Shown here: positions 16,795 to 25,741 of the stretch, piece after piece
Layout of the letters: each line of letters begins with the position of its first letter
How positions within the stretch are numbered: the first letter of the stretch is position 1
Assembly (NCBI GenBank): GCA_963925035.1
Contig: CAWUSK010000014.1
Coordinates: forward strand, 1 to 39,266
Reading direction: 5' to 3'
Source of the DNA: UBA4466 sp963925035
GTDB lineage: Bacteria; Bacteroidota; Bacteroidia; Flavobacteriales_D; Crocinitomicaceae
Length of the DNA stretch: 39,266 nucleotides
Notes under the pieces: generated by a model
The model's input: only the letters and a program-made list of their open reading frames with translations
Database searches by the model: none
What the model was told of the DNA's origin: nothing
Translations under genes and position numbers: made by a program

Positions 16795-17724
16795 TTAACT
16801 TGGCTTAAATACTTCTGCAATCATACATCGCACACTTCCCCCACCAATTTTTTCAATGGTAGGAATTGGAACATGCAAAAGATGATGATTCATTTCTTTA
16901 AATTTATTCAATTGCTTGACTTCTAAAGATTCAAAGGCATTTTGAGACATTACAATAATTCGCTCCCCGTTTTTGTTCTTGATTTGAAGCATATTTCCAG
17001 CAAAATGATTGTAGACTTGTTCGTTCGTTAATTCAATAATCATTTTTCCATCATTTTCTAAAGCTTGCTTCACCATTGCACGTTGATCTTCCCGAATCGT
17101 CTCCAAACCAATTACAGCAAAAGTTTCTCCTATGCACAACATCACATTGGTATGGTAAATTGCTTCACCTTTTCCGCCGTAAGCTTCAAATACAATTGGT
17201 TCATACCCTATTCTCGACGCAAAATCAATTGTCAACGTTTCATCAGTTCTTGGGGAAATTGCCGCATACATTTTTTTTGATTGATAATCAAATACCATAC
17301 TTCCCGTTCCTTCTAAAAAACTAGGGTTCTCATTTTGTTCTGACCCAGATAAGTCAATTGGTGTATATCCAAAATTAGATTGAAAATAATCTACTATATC
17401 GAGGCGTCTTTCTTTTCTGCGGTTTTCGACTAACATTGAATATTGAAATAAAAAGCCATTTTGATGCATCGATATCCAATTATTCGGAAAAATGGAATCA
17501 GGAGAAAGAGAATCTTTAAAATCATCAAAAACAATTACCTCAACTTTCAGTGCTTTCAAACTTTCAACGTATCCATTAAATTCTTTGAGTGCTAAATCTT
17601 GTACAAATGATTTTTCGTTTTCCGCTGGTTTATTTTGAAATGAATTCGAAAAAAACGCTTCTTCGTTAAATCCAAAATTAGATGGACGAACCATTAATAA
17701 AGTATCTGTAAGTTGATTATTCAT
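16795..17724 (-). CDS. ctlX: citrulline utilization hydrolase CtlX-like amidinotransferase-fold enzyme
   Basis: A 309-residue member of the guanidine-modifying (GME/arginine deiminase-like) superfamily, in the branch called CtlX. The N-terminus TLLMVRPSNFGFNEE is typical of it. The catalytic set is visible: FPNNW (79-83), Glu138 in LEGTGS, His191 in YHTNVMLCIG and Cys300 in GGGSVRCMIAE. CtlX enzymes hydrolyse citrulline; substrate here is inferred from subfamily resemblance, and arginine or dimethylarginine cannot be excluded. It is cytosolic and a single-gene unit, divergent from the M1 peptidase gene with 191 bases between. That gap holds no clear promoter match on either strand. Confidence 0.85.
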   Translation of the reverse strand: MNNQLTDTLLMVRPSNFGFNEEAFFSNSFQNKPAENEKSFVQDLALKEFNGYVESLKALKVEVIVFDDFKDSLSPDSIFPNNWISMHQNGFLFQYSMLVENRRKERRLDIVDYFQSNFGYTPIDLSGSEQNENPSFLEGTGSMVFDYQSKKMYAAISPRTDETLTIDFASRIGYEPIVFEAYGGKGEAIYHTNVMLCIGETFAVIGLETIREDQRAMVKQALENDGKMIIELTNEQVYNHFAGNMLQIKNKNGERIIVMSQNAFESLEVKQLNKFKEMNHHLLHVPIPTIEKIGGGSVRCMIAEVFKPS

Positions 17725-17915
17725 AATTACAATTTAAGTGGAAACTACTTTTAACCCAACAATTGAAGCTATTAAAGTCGTAATAAAATGCAAACGCCAC
17801 TTCAAACAAACGAACCATTTACATTTCTAAAAATCAAACCTAATCAAATTTTATGCGTCAAGTATTAACAACTCCGTTCCAAATTTTAACTTTACTGTAA
17901 ATTATTGAATTAATT

Positions 17916-20915
17916 ATGAATTGTTTCAAACTCCTTATTGTTATTTTTCTCCTATCAGTCAATTCATCGTTTGCCCAAAAAAATTGGCAGCAAGAAGTGA
18001 ATTATACTATTTCTGTAGAATTGGACGATGAAAAGCATACGCTAGTTGGCCATGAACAATTCAATTATATCAATAATTCTCCTGATGAACTCACGGAAAT
18101 TTACATCCACCTTTGGCCAAATGCCTATTCCAGTAAAAAAACGGCACTTGCAAAACAAATATACCAGATGGATGACAATGATTTAACGTTGGGAGATGAT
18201 TCATTAAAAGGTTCTATATCTCAACTAGATTTCAAAGTCAACGGAGTACAAGTGAAATGGGATTTTGAACAATTCAACAGCGATATTTGTATTTTAAAAC
18301 TAAATCAACCATTATTACCGGGCGATGGAATATCTGTTACTACTCCATTTTTTGTGCAAATTCCTTCAGGAAGCATTTCACGACTTGGGCACGTTGGACA
18401 GTCTTATCAAATTACACAATGGTATCCAAAACCGGCAGTTTACGATAAAAACGGATGGCACCAAATGCCTTATTTAACGCAAGGTGAATTTTATTCTGAA
18501 TACGGTTCATTTGACGTTTCAATTACTCTTCCTGAAAACTATGTAGTTGGAGCAACTGGCGATTTACAAACACCTTCCGAAGTTGAATTCCTTAATGCTT
18601 TGGCTCTTAAAACTGCCGAAGAATTAAAAAATATTCAGCCAGGAAAAAAGAATTATACAAAAGGATCCAATGACTTTCCTAAAACAAGTTCAACTAAGAA
18701 AACCATTCGCTATACACAAAAAAATGTACATGATTTCGCTTGGTTTGCTGATAAGCGATACATGGTTTTAAAGGGTGAAGTGGAATTACCTCATTCTAAA
18801 CGTATGGTAACTTCTTGGTCAATGTTCACTCCTCGCAACAAAGGTTTATGGTCAAAGTCCATCGAATACATCAACGATGCAACATTTTATTACTCCAAAT
18901 GGAATGGAGATTATCCGTACAATCAAGTTACTGCTGTTGATGGAACAATAAGTGCTGGTGGTGGAATGGAATATCCAAATGTTACAGTAATAGGAAATTC
19001 AAGTAGTCCAATGGAATTGGAAGTTGTCATTGTACATGAAGTTGGACACAATTGGTTTTACGGACAGTTAGGGACTAATGAGCGTGTTCACGGCTGGATG
19101 GACGAAGGAATGAATACCTTGAATGAAATTCGCTATGTTCAAACAAAGTATCCAAACAATACTGTACTATCTGACATGGTGCTGAACGGACGTTTTCATT
19201 TGAACGATTTGGACCATCACGATATGGCGGATATTTCTTACCGCGCAATAGCAGGAATTGGAGAAGATCAACCGATAGAAACACATTCTGCGCGCTTTAC
19301 GAGTGCCAATTATGGTATAATCATGTATCAAAAAACAGGATTGTTATTCTTTTACCTCAAGGATTACTTAGGAGAAGAGTTATTCGATAAATGTATGCAA
19401 GCTTATTACCGCGAATGGGAATTTAGACATCCGCAACCCGAAGACATGAGAGCAACGCTGGAACAAGTGTCTGGCAAGAATTTGAGTTGGTTATTTGACG
19501 ATTTAATCAAAACCACCAATCACATTGATTATAAAATCAAGAGTGCTAAAAAAACGGATGCTGGTTATATAGTTAAAACTAAAAATGTGGGACAAGTTGA
19601 TGGACCAATTGAAATCAACGGAATACTAAACGACAGTGTTCTCGAATCAGTATGGATCGAACCTGGGAATAAGAAAAATGAAATTCTCCTTTCTTCAGAA
19701 AAGTTAGATGAAATTCGAATCGATCATGGAAAGGACATTCCTGAAATGAGTCGACAAAATAATTCTTGGAGCAGAGAACGCTTGTTTAATCGTTTTGAGC
19801 CCTTAAAATTTGAATTCCTAATTGGAGACCACGAACCAGAGCGAACTCGCGTTTTTTGGACGCCAACAATAGCAGGTAATGCCTACGATAAGTTTATGAT
19901 TGGTGTTGCTATTCACAATTACGGTGCACCAACGAGTAAGTTCAATTATATAATTGCACCTTTCTACTCTTTTGGGCGTCAAATGGTTTCTGGAATAAGT
20001 GATTTCAATTATACATTTCTTCCAAAGAAAAACCTCAAAACATCGCGCTTTGGTGTTTCCATCAAATCATTTAAAAACGATTCAACGTTTAGAAACAACG
20101 ATTCCTACTACATCGCTGTTTCCCCTTATTGGATAGCAAAGATCGGGAATCGTAAGAATAGTTCACCCATTAGTCAATACATCAAAATACAATCGATTTA
20201 TAAAAAAGATAAAGTTGGTCCAACGCATTTGGAGCATCTTGGTGCATATGTGGAATATAATTTTGATTACACAAAAGTCGATCACAACATCAACATCAAA
20301 CTGCGGAATGAATATTACACAGACGCAAAAAATTCAGACGAGTTAGGGAGAGTTCTGCTTGAATCGACTTATCGTTTTCGTTACATGAAGAAAAAGATGA
20401 ACCGTTGGATTGAGTTACGCGGTTTTATTGGACATACTTATTTAAGCAAGTTCTCACCAATTACTTCTTATCAATACAGCATGTCACTTTCTGGTGCGGA
20501 CGGGCAACAAGATCTTTTCATTGACGAATATTATTTCGGTAGAAATGAAACGCGCGGTATCTGGTCTCAACAGCGTGATGAAAATATGGGTGGTTTTAAA
20601 AGTACAAGTTGGTACGGAACCACAGCGTACACGATGGCTACGGCAAATTTGTACTTTCAGTTTCCTATAAAACCAAATATTTTTGGGGTCTTCGCTGATT
20701 TCGGAACGTTTTACAACGGCTCGTCTTTCAATGGTGCAATAAATACTGGTCTTGCGTTGCGATTAGGTAAAATATTTGGTGTTTACTTCCCTGTTTGGAT
20801 GAGTAAACAAATGGATGCAGCCTACAATTCTCAAAATTATGCAGAGCGGATTCGATTCACTTTAAAAATGAACATTCAAAGCAAACCAATCAATTTTATG
20901 GAGTTACTTAACTAA
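17916..20915 (+). CDS. M1 family metallopeptidase with C-terminal beta-barrel-like region
   Basis: A 999-residue exported zinc peptidase. Signal peptide about 1-20 (ending SSFA). The catalytic part has GGGMEYP (about 346-352), HEVGH (374-378, zinc His374 and His378, Glu375) and the third ligand Glu397 in WMDEG at the standard spacing. M1 enzymes are mostly aminopeptidases. The catalytic and adjoining domains end near residue 640. The last 350 residues are rich in alternating hydrophobic and polar beta strands with aromatic residues and end GLALRLGKIFGVYFPVW and RIRFTLKMNI, resembling an outer-membrane barrel. That part is inference. The 3' end overlaps the opposite-strand gene at 20908-21267 by 8 bases. 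Confidence 0.9.
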   Translation: MNCFKLLIVIFLLSVNSSFAQKNWQQEVNYTISVELDDEKHTLVGHEQFNYINNSPDELTEIYIHLWPNAYSSKKTALAKQIYQMDDNDLTLGDDSLKGSISQLDFKVNGVQVKWDFEQFNSDICILKLNQPLLPGDGISVTTPFFVQIPSGSISRLGHVGQSYQITQWYPKPAVYDKNGWHQMPYLTQGEFYSEYGSFDVSITLPENYVVGATGDLQTPSEVEFLNALALKTAEELKNIQPGKKNYTKGSNDFPKTSSTKKTIRYTQKNVHDFAWFADKRYMVLKGEVELPHSKRMVTSWSMFTPRNKGLWSKSIEYINDATFYYSKWNGDYPYNQVTAVDGTISAGGGMEYPNVTVIGNSSSPMELEVVIVHEVGHNWFYGQLGTNERVHGWMDEGMNTLNEIRYVQTKYPNNTVLSDMVLNGRFHLNDLDHHDMADISYRAIAGIGEDQPIETHSARFTSANYGIIMYQKTGLLFFYLKDYLGEELFDKCMQAYYREWEFRHPQPEDMRATLEQVSGKNLSWLFDDLIKTTNHIDYKIKSAKKTDAGYIVKTKNVGQVDGPIEINGILNDSVLESVWIEPGNKKNEILLSSEKLDEIRIDHGKDIPEMSRQNNSWSRERLFNRFEPLKFEFLIGDHEPERTRVFWTPTIAGNAYDKFMIGVAIHNYGAPTSKFNYIIAPFYSFGRQMVSGISDFNYTFLPKKNLKTSRFGVSIKSFKNDSTFRNNDSYYIAVSPYWIAKIGNRKNSSPISQYIKIQSIYKKDKVGPTHLEHLGAYVEYNFDYTKVDHNINIKLRNEYYTDAKNSDELGRVLLESTYRFRYMKKKMNRWIELRGFIGHTYLSKFSPITSYQYSMSLSGADGQQDLFIDEYYFGRNETRGIWSQQRDENMGGFKSTSWYGTTAYTMATANLYFQFPIKPNIFGVFADFGTFYNGSSFNGAINTGLALRLGKIFGVYFPVWMSKQMDAAYNSQNYAERIRFTLKMNIQSKPINFMELLN

Positions 20916-21267
20916 TCCATAACATATCATTGGGTGATGTACACATAATTGCTTTATCACGGTACATTGCCAATGGTGCTCTCAGTAAAATCGGATTTCT
21001 TAAAATAATTTCATACCATTCGCTAGAAGTATAATCTTTCCCCCTCAATTCGGCTTGATAATACAAATTTGATTTGTCCAATACGTGCTTTGCCTCCATT
21101 TGTAATTTGTTCAAAAACATCATAAACAAGGTTTCTGAAACACGTGCTGAATTTAAATCTTGACGGTTGATATTTACCCCTAATGTATGAGCCATCGCAA
21201 GGGTTTTTCGATCCAATTCTCTACTACTATTGTAGAGAAGAGTAAGCTCTCTTTTATTTAGGTACAT
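20908..21267 (-). CDS. ArsC/Spx-like thioredoxin-fold protein without catalytic cysteine
   Basis: A 119-residue cytosolic protein. The C-terminal segment ILRNPILLRAPLAMYRDKAI (about 88-107) resembles the conserved tail of ArsC/YffB/Spx proteins, where an arginine follows NP(I/L)L. The N-terminal position where those proteins have a CxxC or single Cys instead reads LLYNSSRELDRKT, with no cysteine; the only Cys is near the C-terminus. So it is unlikely to be an arsenate reductase and could be a Spx-like adaptor or an uncharacterised relative. A -7-like TATTTTTG (minus strand, 21308-21301) lies upstream of the ATG. Its 3' end overlaps the M1 peptidase gene by 8 bases. Confidence 0.7.
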   Translation of the reverse strand: MYLNKRELTLLYNSSRELDRKTLAMAHTLGVNINRQDLNSARVSETLFMMFLNKLQMEAKHVLDKSNLYYQAELRGKDYTSSEWYEIILRNPILLRAPLAMYRDKAIMCTSPNDMLWIS

Positions 21268-21457
21268 AGAACAAGATTTTATGGGTTTCCATCTAATTTA
21301 CAAAAATAATGTCACTCAATAAAATTAATTAATTATAAAATAGCTTTGATAACAACAAAGAAAGCCTTGAATTAGCAATGTTTAATTGATTATCTCACCA
21401 TTAAAACAACTTTTTTAAAACAAAATACGTCTCTACAACAACCGATAACAATCTACC

Positions 21458-23092
21458 ATGAAAACTACAATTACACTCTTTTTAGTCGTTCTGTTTTTTA
21501 GCTTAAAAAGCTTCAGTCAAACAATCGAATACGCCCCAGTAAACGATTACCCAACATTAATTGCAAATATTTTTGGAGTTCAATGTGAAGGTGTATCAAA
21601 CGTTCAAGTGCAAGCACATCAAATGGCAATAGGCCGATTTGAAAATGGCCAAGGTTTAGGTTTAACGAGTGGTTTAGCTATGACGACTGGTTTATTAGTT
21701 GGGTCAAACACTCCGAGTGGAAACTTTAATTCTTACGCTAACAATTTTCCACCAGACATAGACATCTATAATTTCGGTGCAGCTTCAGGACAAACACCTG
21801 TAAATTATGATGCTTGTATTGTTCAATTCGATTTTACGCCACTTGTATCAGATACTGTTCGCTTTACATATATTTTGGCTTCGGAAGAATATCCAGAATA
21901 TTCTCCGTCCTCATATACCGATCGATTTCTATTCTTAGTTTCGGAAAATGGCGGTGTAAGTGAAAACGTTGCAATTCTTCCAGGTACAACTACGACTGTA
22001 GAAATCAATACAGTTAATCCATATGTTAACCCTCAATTTTACTTAGACAATGCGATTGGACCGAATTCTCAAAGCTTTGTTTATGACGGGTATACATTGC
22101 CTTTTGAAGCTAAATTCTTCACTCAAGTAGGTTCTACTTATCATATTAAACTAGTAATTGCCGATGTCAATGATGCCATTTACGATTCAGCAATATTTTT
22201 GGATGAACAAGATCCACACAACGATATTTATGGTGATTTAACGATTAACGGACAACCTGCAGAAGGAATTATTGAAATATTTAATTTCGTTCAAGATACA
22301 ATACTAGCAGCACCAGTTGCAGTTATTCCTGTTACAAACGGAACATATTTAGCGGATAGTTTATCTTCTGGTTTATTCCATGTTCGATTCACTCCTGATC
22401 CAATACTTTTTCCAAGTACTGCGCCCTTCTATTATGTAAATGGAGACACTTGGAACACGGCAACTGCAATTGGACTACCTTGCTTTCTGAATAGTGCAGG
22501 AATCAGTTTGTCTCCTTTTGGAGTTCAAAACGGAAACGGAACTATTAGTGGAACAGTTACTATTGATACTAGTTATACAAAATCTAATGTCGATCCGCTT
22601 GATAATGCTTTGCTGAAATTATACGATAATGCAACAGGTGAGGCTATTGATTTTACATACTCTGATGTAAACGGAATGTATCAATTCAATGAAGTTTCAA
22701 CTGGAGATTATTTTATACTAATTGATGTTCCTTACATTCCTCAAGTCGATACGCACGCAATTTCTATTCAAGATGGACAGGTAATTTTAGGTGCTGATTT
22801 TGAGATTGCCTTAGACGGAATTCATGCATTGGACAACTTAGAATTAGCACTTGAAGAAAGTCAATTAGTAAACATTCAACTTTATCCAAACCCAGTTACA
22901 ACTGAATTGAGTATTGTAAATCCTTCCACCGAAGAGTTGAACTACGAAATTTACGGAATGAGCGGTAAAATAGTTGCGAGCGGAACTTTAACGGCGGGAG
23001 TATCTAAAATTAATTTAGCATTTATAGACAACGGTGTTTACTTGCTTAAATCAAACCAAACTTCTGTTCGAAGAATAATTATTCGGAAATAA
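21458..23092 (+). CDS. choice-of-anchor L domain protein exported by T9SS
   Basis: A 544-residue secreted protein. Signal peptide 1-20 (ending SFSQ). The choice-of-anchor L domain covers about 25-250, with GLGLTSGLAMTTG, FDFTPLVSDTVRFTYILASEE and YHIKLVIADVNDAIYDSAIFL, all typical. A carboxypeptidase-regulatory-like beta domain (about 360-455) and a type A T9SS sorting domain (IQLYPNPVTTELS to the end) follow. The domain name records that such proteins carry different surface anchors; its function is unknown. No enzyme motif is seen. It is probably a surface protein expressed alone, closed by the terminator at 23110. Confidence 0.88.
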   Translation: MKTTITLFLVVLFFSLKSFSQTIEYAPVNDYPTLIANIFGVQCEGVSNVQVQAHQMAIGRFENGQGLGLTSGLAMTTGLLVGSNTPSGNFNSYANNFPPDIDIYNFGAASGQTPVNYDACIVQFDFTPLVSDTVRFTYILASEEYPEYSPSSYTDRFLFLVSENGGVSENVAILPGTTTTVEINTVNPYVNPQFYLDNAIGPNSQSFVYDGYTLPFEAKFFTQVGSTYHIKLVIADVNDAIYDSAIFLDEQDPHNDIYGDLTINGQPAEGIIEIFNFVQDTILAAPVAVIPVTNGTYLADSLSSGLFHVRFTPDPILFPSTAPFYYVNGDTWNTATAIGLPCFLNSAGISLSPFGVQNGNGTISGTVTIDTSYTKSNVDPLDNALLKLYDNATGEAIDFTYSDVNGMYQFNEVSTGDYFILIDVPYIPQVDTHAISIQDGQVILGADFEIALDGIHALDNLELALEESQLVNIQLYPNPVTTELSIVNPSTEELNYEIYGMSGKIVASGTLTAGVSKINLAFIDNGVYLLKSNQTSVRRIIIRK

Positions 23093-23109
23093 TAGCACAA
23101 TCACAAAGG

Positions 23110-23138
23110 AAAGCGGAGGGAAACTTCCGCTTTTTTTT
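23110..23138 (+). terminator. intrinsic terminator after the choice-of-anchor L gene
   Basis: AAAGCGGA (23110-23117) pairs with TCCGCTTT (23126-23133), followed by a run of eight T. On the minus strand the T run is broken, so it serves mainly the plus-strand gene. Confidence 0.82.
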
Positions 23139-23140
23139 AG

Positions 23141-25027
23141 TTATGCAAATTCAGACAGCTCTAACCAACGATCGGTTTTCTCTTCCAATTCAGCAACCAC
23201 TTCTGAAATTTTGATTCCTGCTTCCATCAGTTCATCGTTTGTAGCTTCTCCATTAGATAGAATAGCCGTCAAAAGGACTTTTTCGGTTTCCAAGTTTTCC
23301 ATTTCCTTTTCTAAACTATCAAATTCTGATTGTTCCTTGTAAGATAGTTTCTTTTTTTCCGCTGGTGCTAGTTTAACCGTCTTTTCTTCATTGATGATAT
23401 TGTCTTGAATCGGTTGTGCTACTTCCTTTCCATCACGAATATCTTGCTGCTGCTCTTTCAAGTTTTTACGGTAAACAGTGTAATTTCCTAGAATATCGTT
23501 GACCTTTCCTTCGCCTTCAAAAACGAATAAATGATCTACCATTTTATCCATGAAGTAACGGTCATGCGATACAACAATTAAACATCCTTGGAAGTTTCTT
23601 AGATAATCTTCCAAAACTGACATTACAAAGATATCTAAGTCATTTGTTGGCTCATCTAAAATCAAGAAGTTTGGGTTTTTCATCAAAACTGTCATTAGCT
23701 TCAAACGTCGCTTCTCCCCTCCACTTAATTTATGCACGAAGTTGTAATGCATGCTTCTTGGGAATAAAAACTTCTCTAAGAAATGTGCTGCTGTCATTTG
23801 ACGACCTTTCTCCAATGGAATGTATTCGGCAATATCTCGAATGACATCAATTACCTTTTGATCATCGGCACATTCCAATAATTCTTGGTTGTAATAGCCA
23901 AAAACAACGGTTTCACCCGTGACAACTTTTCCTGTATCAACTGATTCAAGTCCCATCAACATATTTAAAAATGTCGATTTTCCTGTACCGTTATTTCCTA
24001 CAATTCCCAAACGCTCTTGACGTTGGAAAGAATAGCTCATTTTATTCAATATTTTTAAATCCCCAAACGATTTTACAACGCTGTGCATTTCCAAAATCTT
24101 CGTGCCTAAACGTTCCATTTGAACTGGAATGTCAATTTCGTCTTTATCGATACGCTGACCAGCAACTTTCTTCACATCGTGAAACTGTTCAATACGCGCT
24201 TTTTGTTTCGTTCCTCTGGCTTTTGGTTGACGACGCATCCACTCCAATTCTTTTTTGAAGTGATTTTGCGCTTTACCAATTGTAGATTCTAACTGCTCTT
24301 GACGTTCAGCTTTCTTTTCCAAATAGTAGGAGAAATTCCCTTTGTATTTGTAAATTGTTTGATCTTCGAGTTCAAGAATGGTATCGCACACTACTTCTAG
24401 GAAATACCTGTCGTGCGTTACCATCAAAAGTGTCGATTTAGACTTGGACAAGTATTCTTCCAGCCATTCAATCATATCTAAATCCAAGTGATTGGTAGGT
24501 TCATCTAGAATCAAGAAATCAGGCTCTGATATCAATGTTTTCGCTAAAGCAACACGTTTTTTCTGTCCACCTGAAAGTGTTTCGATCAATTTCGACGTAT
24601 CTTCCAATTTCAACACAGAAAGTATTTGAGCCACTTTCACTTCAATATCCCACGCATTCAAATCGGTCATCGCCTCGAATGAGTTTTCAATCAACTTTTC
24701 GTTTCCGGAAGACATAGCAATGTTATAGGCTTTTACAGCTTGAAGTTCAGGTAAATCATGTGAAAAAACTTCCTCCATGATTGAATTCTTTGGATTCAAG
24801 TTTTCACTTTGCTCCATGAACGCAACGCGAATGTCATTTCGAAACACAATTCGTCCATTATCAATTTGCTCTAAACCCATTAAAGCCCTCAACAAAGTCG
24901 TTTTTCCGTTTCCGTTTTTCGCGACAATTGCCACTTTTTGTCCTTGGTCAATTCCAAAAGTCAAATCTTCAAAAATGATTCTATCACCAAATGATTTAGT
25001 GAGGTTCTCTACCGATAAATAGTTCAT
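23141..25027 (-). CDS. ABC-F family ATPase, Uup-like
   Basis: A soluble protein of 628 residues with two ABC domains and no membrane part, of the ABC-F group that acts on ribosomes. First domain: Walker A AKNGNGKTT, signature LSGGQKKR, Walker B FLILDEPTNHLD and HDRYFL. The linker carries the basic QPKARGTKQKARI segment. Second domain: Walker A GNNGTGKST, signature LSGGEKRR, Walker B FLILDEPTNDLD and SHDRYFM. The coiled-coil C-terminus (about 555-628, rich in Lys and Glu) is the mark of Uup-type members. ABC-F roles include resolving stalled ribosomes and, in some members, antibiotic protection; housekeeping is more likely here. It lies 4 bases after the DUF4293 gene, in one operon. Confidence 0.93.
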   Translation of the reverse strand: MNYLSVENLTKSFGDRIIFEDLTFGIDQGQKVAIVAKNGNGKTTLLRALMGLEQIDNGRIVFRNDIRVAFMEQSENLNPKNSIMEEVFSHDLPELQAVKAYNIAMSSGNEKLIENSFEAMTDLNAWDIEVKVAQILSVLKLEDTSKLIETLSGGQKKRVALAKTLISEPDFLILDEPTNHLDLDMIEWLEEYLSKSKSTLLMVTHDRYFLEVVCDTILELEDQTIYKYKGNFSYYLEKKAERQEQLESTIGKAQNHFKKELEWMRRQPKARGTKQKARIEQFHDVKKVAGQRIDKDEIDIPVQMERLGTKILEMHSVVKSFGDLKILNKMSYSFQRQERLGIVGNNGTGKSTFLNMLMGLESVDTGKVVTGETVVFGYYNQELLECADDQKVIDVIRDIAEYIPLEKGRQMTAAHFLEKFLFPRSMHYNFVHKLSGGEKRRLKLMTVLMKNPNFLILDEPTNDLDIFVMSVLEDYLRNFQGCLIVVSHDRYFMDKMVDHLFVFEGEGKVNDILGNYTVYRKNLKEQQQDIRDGKEVAQPIQDNIINEEKTVKLAPAEKKKLSYKEQSEFDSLEKEMENLETEKVLLTAILSNGEATNDELMEAGIKISEVVAELEEKTDRWLELSEFA

Positions 25028-25031
25028 ATGC

Positions 25032-25508
25032 TTAACGAAGTCGATCCAAAGAATCTAGTAACTTCTTATCTCTTTTAATTCCCGTGTTGGCAAGGAATGT
25101 GAATGGAAATCCAACAACAAATAATAAAAATCCAAGTCCCATTTCTCGACTTGAAGTTTCTGTATCTAATAAACTCTCACCGAAATAACTCAACAAGAAA
25201 ACAGAAATCAGCATTAGAAAATAAATTCCAAAAACTGTTCGACCGAGCCTAAATTGACGGTTCAAATTCTTGTATGACATGAGCGTAATAAAGCTTAATA
25301 ATATCAATCCGATTGTTCCCAAATAAAACGGGAAACTTTGCTGACTAATTAGTTTACCAGAAACAATATCGAACTTCATTATTCCATAAGAATTGAATGT
25401 ATAACGCGCTGTTTCATTTACAAAACTAAAAATTTCGCTTCCTAAAGTGACAAACGTCAATAAAATAATAACCACTGCTAAATACACAGTTTGAATTCTT
25501 TGAATCAT
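25032..25508 (-). CDS. DUF4293 membrane protein
   Basis: A 158-residue inner membrane protein with four hydrophobic segments (about 8-27, 60-78, 90-110 and 123-142). The N-terminus MIQRIQTVYLA is the DUF4293 signature, a family found in Bacteroidota with no known function. The C-terminus is charged and cytosolic. It is the first gene of an operon with the ABC-F ATPase and has a -7 box 20 bases upstream. Confidence 0.85.
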   Translation of the reverse strand: MIQRIQTVYLAVVIILLTFVTLGSEIFSFVNETARYTFNSYGIMKFDIVSGKLISQQSFPFYLGTIGLILLSFITLMSYKNLNRQFRLGRTVFGIYFLMLISVFLLSYFGESLLDTETSSREMGLGFLLFVVGFPFTFLANTGIKRDKKLLDSLDRLR

Positions 25509-25528
25509 AACTTTACCTATTAGTGGCG

Positions 25529-25536
25529 CAAAGATA
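25529..25536 (-). promoter_or_regulatory. -7 box of the DUF4293/ABC-F operon
   Basis: Read on the minus strand this is TATCTTTG, a full match to TAnnTTTG, 20 bases before the ATG at 25508. No TTG lies 19-21 bases upstream. Confidence 0.55.
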
Positions 25537-25590
25537 GTTGAAATTTGACAGTTACAGTAGTGTTTTGTGGAAATGACGTTTAAAATTTCT

Positions 25591-25598
25591 TAAATTTG
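25591..25598 (+). promoter_or_regulatory. -7 box upstream of the pentapeptide-repeat gene
   Basis: TAAATTTG matches TAnnTTTG, with TTG at 25565-25567 (23-base spacer, slightly long). Transcription would start near 25604, giving a leader of about 135 bases before the pentapeptide-repeat gene. The ATG of the 32-codon frame at 25603 falls almost on the transcription start. Confidence 0.5.
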
Positions 25599-25602
25599 AT
25601 AC

Positions 25603-25701
25603 ATGCGAAAAACACCATTCACTCTAACATTTGTGATTGTAACAAATGCCATTTTAGTTGCACAAACTGATGTATGTAGCTGTTTTGAACAGACAGTGTA
25701 G
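25603..25701 (+). other. 32-codon open frame with a signal-peptide-like sequence; possible gene remnant
   Basis: ATG 25603 opens a frame ending at TAG 25699-25701. The peptide starts MRKTPFTLTFVIVTNAILVAQ and continues TDVCSCFEQ, which looks like a Bacteroidota signal peptide with a cleavage site after AQ followed by a short Cys-containing start of a mature protein. It could be the 5' stub of a lost secreted-protein gene, a leaderless small peptide or chance. No continuation of the same protein is evident after the stop. Confidence 0.3.
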
Positions 25702-25741
25702 TCATCATTTGAAAAATTCAATCCAAAAGAAAAAAATAAAC

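Noticed and set aside
23971..24258. 95-codon open frame opposite the ABC-F gene
   Set aside because: It is fully contained in a conserved coding region with all ABC motifs; the translated product has no low-complexity, signal or domain feature of a real gene.
25658..25741. Longer N-terminus for the pentapeptide-repeat protein
   Set aside because: The extra 28 residues are basic and without repeat pattern; the frame also overlaps the 32-codon stub. ATG 25742 begins shortly before the first repeat.
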